Source of the DNA: Bacteroidales bacterium UBA4070
Lineage (GTDB): Bacteria; Bacteroidota; Bacteroidia; Bacteroidales; VadinHA17
Length of the DNA stretch: 64,000 bases
Assembly: GCA_002383485.1 (NCBI GenBank)
Contig: DFYY01000007.1
Span: forward strand, 1-64,000
Reading direction: 5' to 3'
Each line of letters starts with the position of its first letter. Position 1 is the stretch's first letter. The notes beneath the pieces were generated by a model, which saw only the letters and a program-made list of their open reading frames with translations, did not search any database and was not told the DNA's origin. Positions 61,475 through 64,000 of this stretch are shown in pieces. A program made the position numbers and the translations under genes.

Positions 61475-62386
61475 CTAGAGCCAGGACAGGACAGCCTCTC
61501 TGCCTGACTGGCTGATGCGCGCATTCCGTCCCAGGAATATTGCCCTGTTGTCCGGAATATGGCCTGCCGGAAAATTGAACAATACCGGGTAATCATAACC
61601 GCTTACAACATTCATCACCACCTGTTCAACCGTCTGGTTGAAAATATGCTCACCCTCTGTGATCTCCTCCATCCCTCCGACGACCAGTGCAGCAAGATTC
61701 TTCAGCAGGCCGGCCATACGCATGCCCACCAGCATCCGGTCAAGGTGGTAGAACTTCTCCCCTATCTCTTCGATGAACAGTATTGCGCCGTCGGTTTCCG
61801 GCTGTGCGAGAGTGCCGTTAAGGCTGTAGATGAGAGATATGTTGCCTCCCGTTACCCTGCCTGAAACTTCGAATGATGCGTCGCTCTGCGCGATCCATCT
61901 GACCGGTTCAGTTCTTCCGGTAAGGGCTTCGATTACAGTTTCGTAGCAGCGTGGCGAGCACTTCGGATTGGAGTAGTTCAGCGGCATCTCGGCATGCAGC
62001 GAGGCTATGCCGCAAACATTATTGAGCCACATGTGCAGCGAGGTGATGTCGCTGTACCCCACGTACCACTTCGGGTGATTCTTCAGTGCCGAAAAATCTA
62101 TACGGTCAACTATCCTGGTCATGCCGTAGCCGCCTCGTGAGCAGAGCACCGCCTTCACCTCAGGGTCATCAGTTGCCCTCTGGATGTCAAGCAGCCTCTC
62201 ATCTTCGGTTCCGGCAAACGGGCCGTTGCGCGAGAGGACGTGTTCTCCCAGAGTGACACGGAAGCCTGAATCCCTTAGTTTTTGCACCGCCCTGTTCACA
62301 GGATCCGCTTCGATATGGCTGGCAGGAGTGATGATCTCTATGTGGTCGCCTTCCTTAAGAAACGGCGGAATGACAGGTGATTTCAT
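61475..62386 (-). CDS. LD-carboxypeptidase (S66 family)
   Basis: Serine peptidase that trims the terminal D-Ala from murein tetrapeptides during recycling. 303 residues from ATG at 62386; an upstream in-frame ATG at 62413 adds nine residues before the conserved MKSPVIPPFLKEGDHIEIITPAS. The expected Ser-Glu-His triad is visible: Ser112 in WYVGYSDITS, Glu in AILFIEEIGEKFYHLDRML and His in FPAGHIPDN. No signal peptide, so cytosolic like E. coli LdcA. Co-directional with the DUF6051-like gene 38 bases upstream. Confidence 0.9.
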   Translation of the reverse strand: MKSPVIPPFLKEGDHIEIITPASHIEADPVNRAVQKLRDSGFRVTLGEHVLSRNGPFAGTEDERLLDIQRATDDPEVKAVLCSRGGYGMTRIVDRIDFSALKNHPKWYVGYSDITSLHMWLNNVCGIASLHAEMPLNYSNPKCSPRCYETVIEALTGRTEPVRWIAQSDASFEVSGRVTGGNISLIYSLNGTLAQPETDGAILFIEEIGEKFYHLDRMLVGMRMAGLLKNLAALVVGGMEEITEGEHIFNQTVEQVVMNVVSGYDYPVLFNFPAGHIPDNRAIFLGRNARISQSGREAVLSWL

Positions 62387-62424
62387 GTTGATACGGAATG
62401 ATGTCCGTACCAAAAATAGTCATT

Positions 62425-63717
62425 TCATGAGAGAAATCGCGCTGCAGTCTCAAAGAGCCTGCCGAAGGTCCGGTCCACAGCGCCGGCATTATCCCCGGCA
62501 AGAACAGGAAAAGGCGATTCATGGGTGCACGGGTAGCCGGCATCCCAGGCTTCAAAGTCAGCACCCGACAGGGCCTCCCTGACGGCACCCGGGGGAATGA
62601 CCCTGTCGCCTTCCAGGGACACGGCACGAAGCCTGCCGTCCCACTTCCTGAAGGGTGAACCGTGGATAGCTGTCAGTCGTTGCAGGGACGTCATTGCAAA
62701 AAAAGCCCTTCCCTCGGGGGTGTCATTCATAAGGGAAGAAAAGGTGTCTCTCTTCTCTCTGCCCGAGCCGGAGGGCCACCCGAGGTAGAATGAGAGAAGC
62801 ATCTCGAAGGCCATGCTGTCCATTATCAGTCTGGAGGTTCCGTTCATCATGCAGAAGGCGCTCCCGCCAGAGAAGAGCATCACCCGGCTGTCAGCAGGCA
62901 GCGGTGACGGTTCTGACAGCATCATCACCTGAGTAGCCAGTGCCCCGATTGAATAGGCAAAAATGTCAACAGGTCCGCCTGCGTCAATTCCCGGCATGGC
63001 TCCCGATTTCACCGAAGCTATGAAGGCCGACAGATCCCTGACTGTCTGGTAGCCTGACAGCATGAACCGCTGAGGCGAGACAGTCATACGGGTACTAAGG
63101 GCTACATTGACAAAGGTCGTCAGACGGGTATCCGGCAACAGCGAGGTACGGGCAGCAACCAGGGGAGTCATTATATGCCTGTCTATCCATGTCTGCGGTG
63201 AGCGGTTCATGTGCCAGGCGTGCGGGAAAAGAACAACAGGCCTGCCAGTGCCTTCGGCCAGCGCTGCCCCCCACTGGATATACTTGGTCCAGCTCCTCTC
63301 ATTCAGTCCGTGAAGAAGGATGATGGCACCTCTGCCGCAACCCTCTCCTGCGTGCACCGGAGTATGCCGTAAGCGTGAGGCAGCAGCAGCTTTCATACCC
63401 TGTTGCCGTGTCCCGGAACCGGGTATACTGGCTTTACCCTCCGGGAAATTCGTCACCTGCACCTCACTCTTTCCTGGCAAAGATGCCGGCCTCATTATGT
63501 AGTAACTGAACTCCCTGTTGCGCTCCTCCGCCTCGCGTGACCTGAAGAGAAAACGGAACATCTCCGATACTGTGTTACCGTCGGAAAAGGAGACCTCAAC
63601 CGGCGAACGGAACCGTTGTTCGGTCAGGGTCACACCCGTACCGGGAATAAGCCCTGTAGTCATCCCTCCCCTGAAGTGTCCGGCAAACACTCTTTCTGTC
63701 TCCGTATAACCCATCAC
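62425..63717 (-). CDS. Alpha/beta-hydrolase-like protein, probable DUF6051 family
   Basis: A 430-residue protein with alpha/beta-hydrolase features: a GRGAIILLHGLNERSWTKYIQWG oxyanion-type segment (about residues 148-170), VVLFPHAWHMNR, and a nucleophile-elbow-like DIFAYSIGALATQV (about 253-266). A late His (CTHESPF) could complete a triad. The overall pattern resembles the DUF6051 family of Bacteroidota; substrate unknown. Start codon ambiguity is only between two adjacent ATGs. No signal peptide. It diverges from the gene starting at 63908. Confidence 0.7.
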   Translation of the reverse strand: MMGYTETERVFAGHFRGGMTTGLIPGTGVTLTEQRFRSPVEVSFSDGNTVSEMFRFLFRSREAEERNREFSYYIMRPASLPGKSEVQVTNFPEGKASIPGSGTRQQGMKAAAASRLRHTPVHAGEGCGRGAIILLHGLNERSWTKYIQWGAALAEGTGRPVVLFPHAWHMNRSPQTWIDRHIMTPLVAARTSLLPDTRLTTFVNVALSTRMTVSPQRFMLSGYQTVRDLSAFIASVKSGAMPGIDAGGPVDIFAYSIGALATQVMMLSEPSPLPADSRVMLFSGGSAFCMMNGTSRLIMDSMAFEMLLSFYLGWPSGSGREKRDTFSSLMNDTPEGRAFFAMTSLQRLTAIHGSPFRKWDGRLRAVSLEGDRVIPPGAVREALSGADFEAWDAGYPCTHESPFPVLAGDNAGAVDRTFGRLFETAARFLS

Positions 63718-63882
63718 TCATATTTTCCGGCAAACAAAAGAGATTGTAGCGGTGATACCAAAAAATAGGTTTTCACTGCCACCCTGCGGGCCATAATCCC
63801 ACATGAAGGGGTGAAAAAGCTGCCCAAGGGGTGAAATTGCAGGGCTGTTTCCGGCCGGAAAACGGCAGGCCGGTAAAAGTGT

Positions 63883-63890
63883 TACTTTTG
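63883..63890 (+). promoter_or_regulatory. -7 element upstream of the terminal partial gene
   Basis: TACTTTTG matches TAnnTTTG, 17 bases before the ATG at 63908. No clear -33 TTG. Confidence 0.4.
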
Positions 63891-63907
63891 CATTGACTGA
63901 AGATGCT

Positions 63908-64000
63908 ATGAATATTGACTTCGGCAAAAAGCTCCCGGGATATCTGACCGAAAAGGGGAATATCGTCACCACGATACTCTTCACTGCCGGATTTGCATTG
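63908..64000 (+). CDS. Partial gene, N-terminus of a probable membrane protein
   Basis: Only 31 codons lie in the window, beginning MNIDFGKKLPGYLTEKGN and then a hydrophobic stretch (IVTTILFTAGFAL) that looks like the start of a transmembrane helix. The context, an upstream -7 box and a clean ATG, supports a real gene running off the right edge. A short polar N-terminus followed by membrane helices is common in Bacteroidota LytTR-type regulators, but this is too little sequence to assign a family. Confidence 0.5.
   Translation, partial: MNIDFGKKLPGYLTEKGNIVTTILFTAGFAL

Noticed and set aside
63718..63984. Minus-strand frame covering the right end
   Set aside because: It is antisense to the promoter and start of the plus-strand partial gene at 63908 and ends at the DUF6051-like start region.

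Overview
The window comes from a member of the Bacteroidota, most likely a Bacteroidales/Marinilabiliales-type environmental lineage. The evidence is gliding/type IX secretion genes (gldH, porW/sprE, porX), an Oar-like TonB-dependent receptor, repeated upstream matches to the Bacteroidota promoter (TTG-N19-TAnnTTTG), weak Shine-Dalgarno use and a tandem pair of LeuA paralogues. Almost every base is assigned: about 59 protein genes (one running off the right edge), three short leader-peptide genes, no rRNA, tRNA, CRISPR or transposase, and no gene-free stretch longer than 300 bases.

Layout. 1-2180: two AT-rich SAM methyltransferase genes (minus), probably the edge of a surface-glycan region. 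2227-5152: tcdA, a tatD-like hydrolase and gltX (minus operon). 5341-11217: threonine catabolism (tdh, two kbl paralogues) interleaved with an acetate-CoA-ligase-like enzyme and an acyl carrier protein. 11331-22861: branched-chain amino-acid operon ilvD-ilvB-ilvN-ilvC-leuA-leuC-leuD-(leuA paralogue)-leuB. 22926-30019: complete histidine operon hisG-D-C-B-H-A-F-IE. 30085-31623: a solo trpB2. 31705-37829 (minus): B12-dependent ribonucleotide reductase and a TonB-dependent receptor. 38089-41479: histidine kinase, response regulator, YraN, C1-type peptidase. 41484-46943: a small surface-polysaccharide group (O-antigen ligase-like, FkbM methyltransferase, glycosyltransferase, two tandem Stealth phosphotransferases). 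46952-49748 (minus): pgk, a lipoprotein and a LuxE-like acyl-protein synthetase. 50004-61377: housekeeping and T9SS genes (holB, ricT, gldH, trmB, alkyltransferase-like, mrp, porW, porX, tsaE, ald). 61475-63717 (minus): LD-carboxypeptidase and a DUF6051-like protein; a new plus-strand gene begins at 63908.

The most striking feature is that the three consecutive biosynthetic units are each preceded by a textbook ribosome-mediated attenuator. A leader peptide rich in Leu/Ile/Val precedes ilv-leu, one with seven consecutive His codons precedes his, and one with Trp-Arg-Trp precedes trpB2. Each is followed by an intrinsic terminator and a segment that can form a competing antiterminator. The Trp leader gives unusually direct evidence that this solo TrpB2 serves tryptophan supply. 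A second signal is a dispersed short hairpin in at least four intergenic copies. Its stem sequence changes from copy to copy while pairing is kept, and it has an invariant GTA loop and an (A)AGAATTGTA tail.
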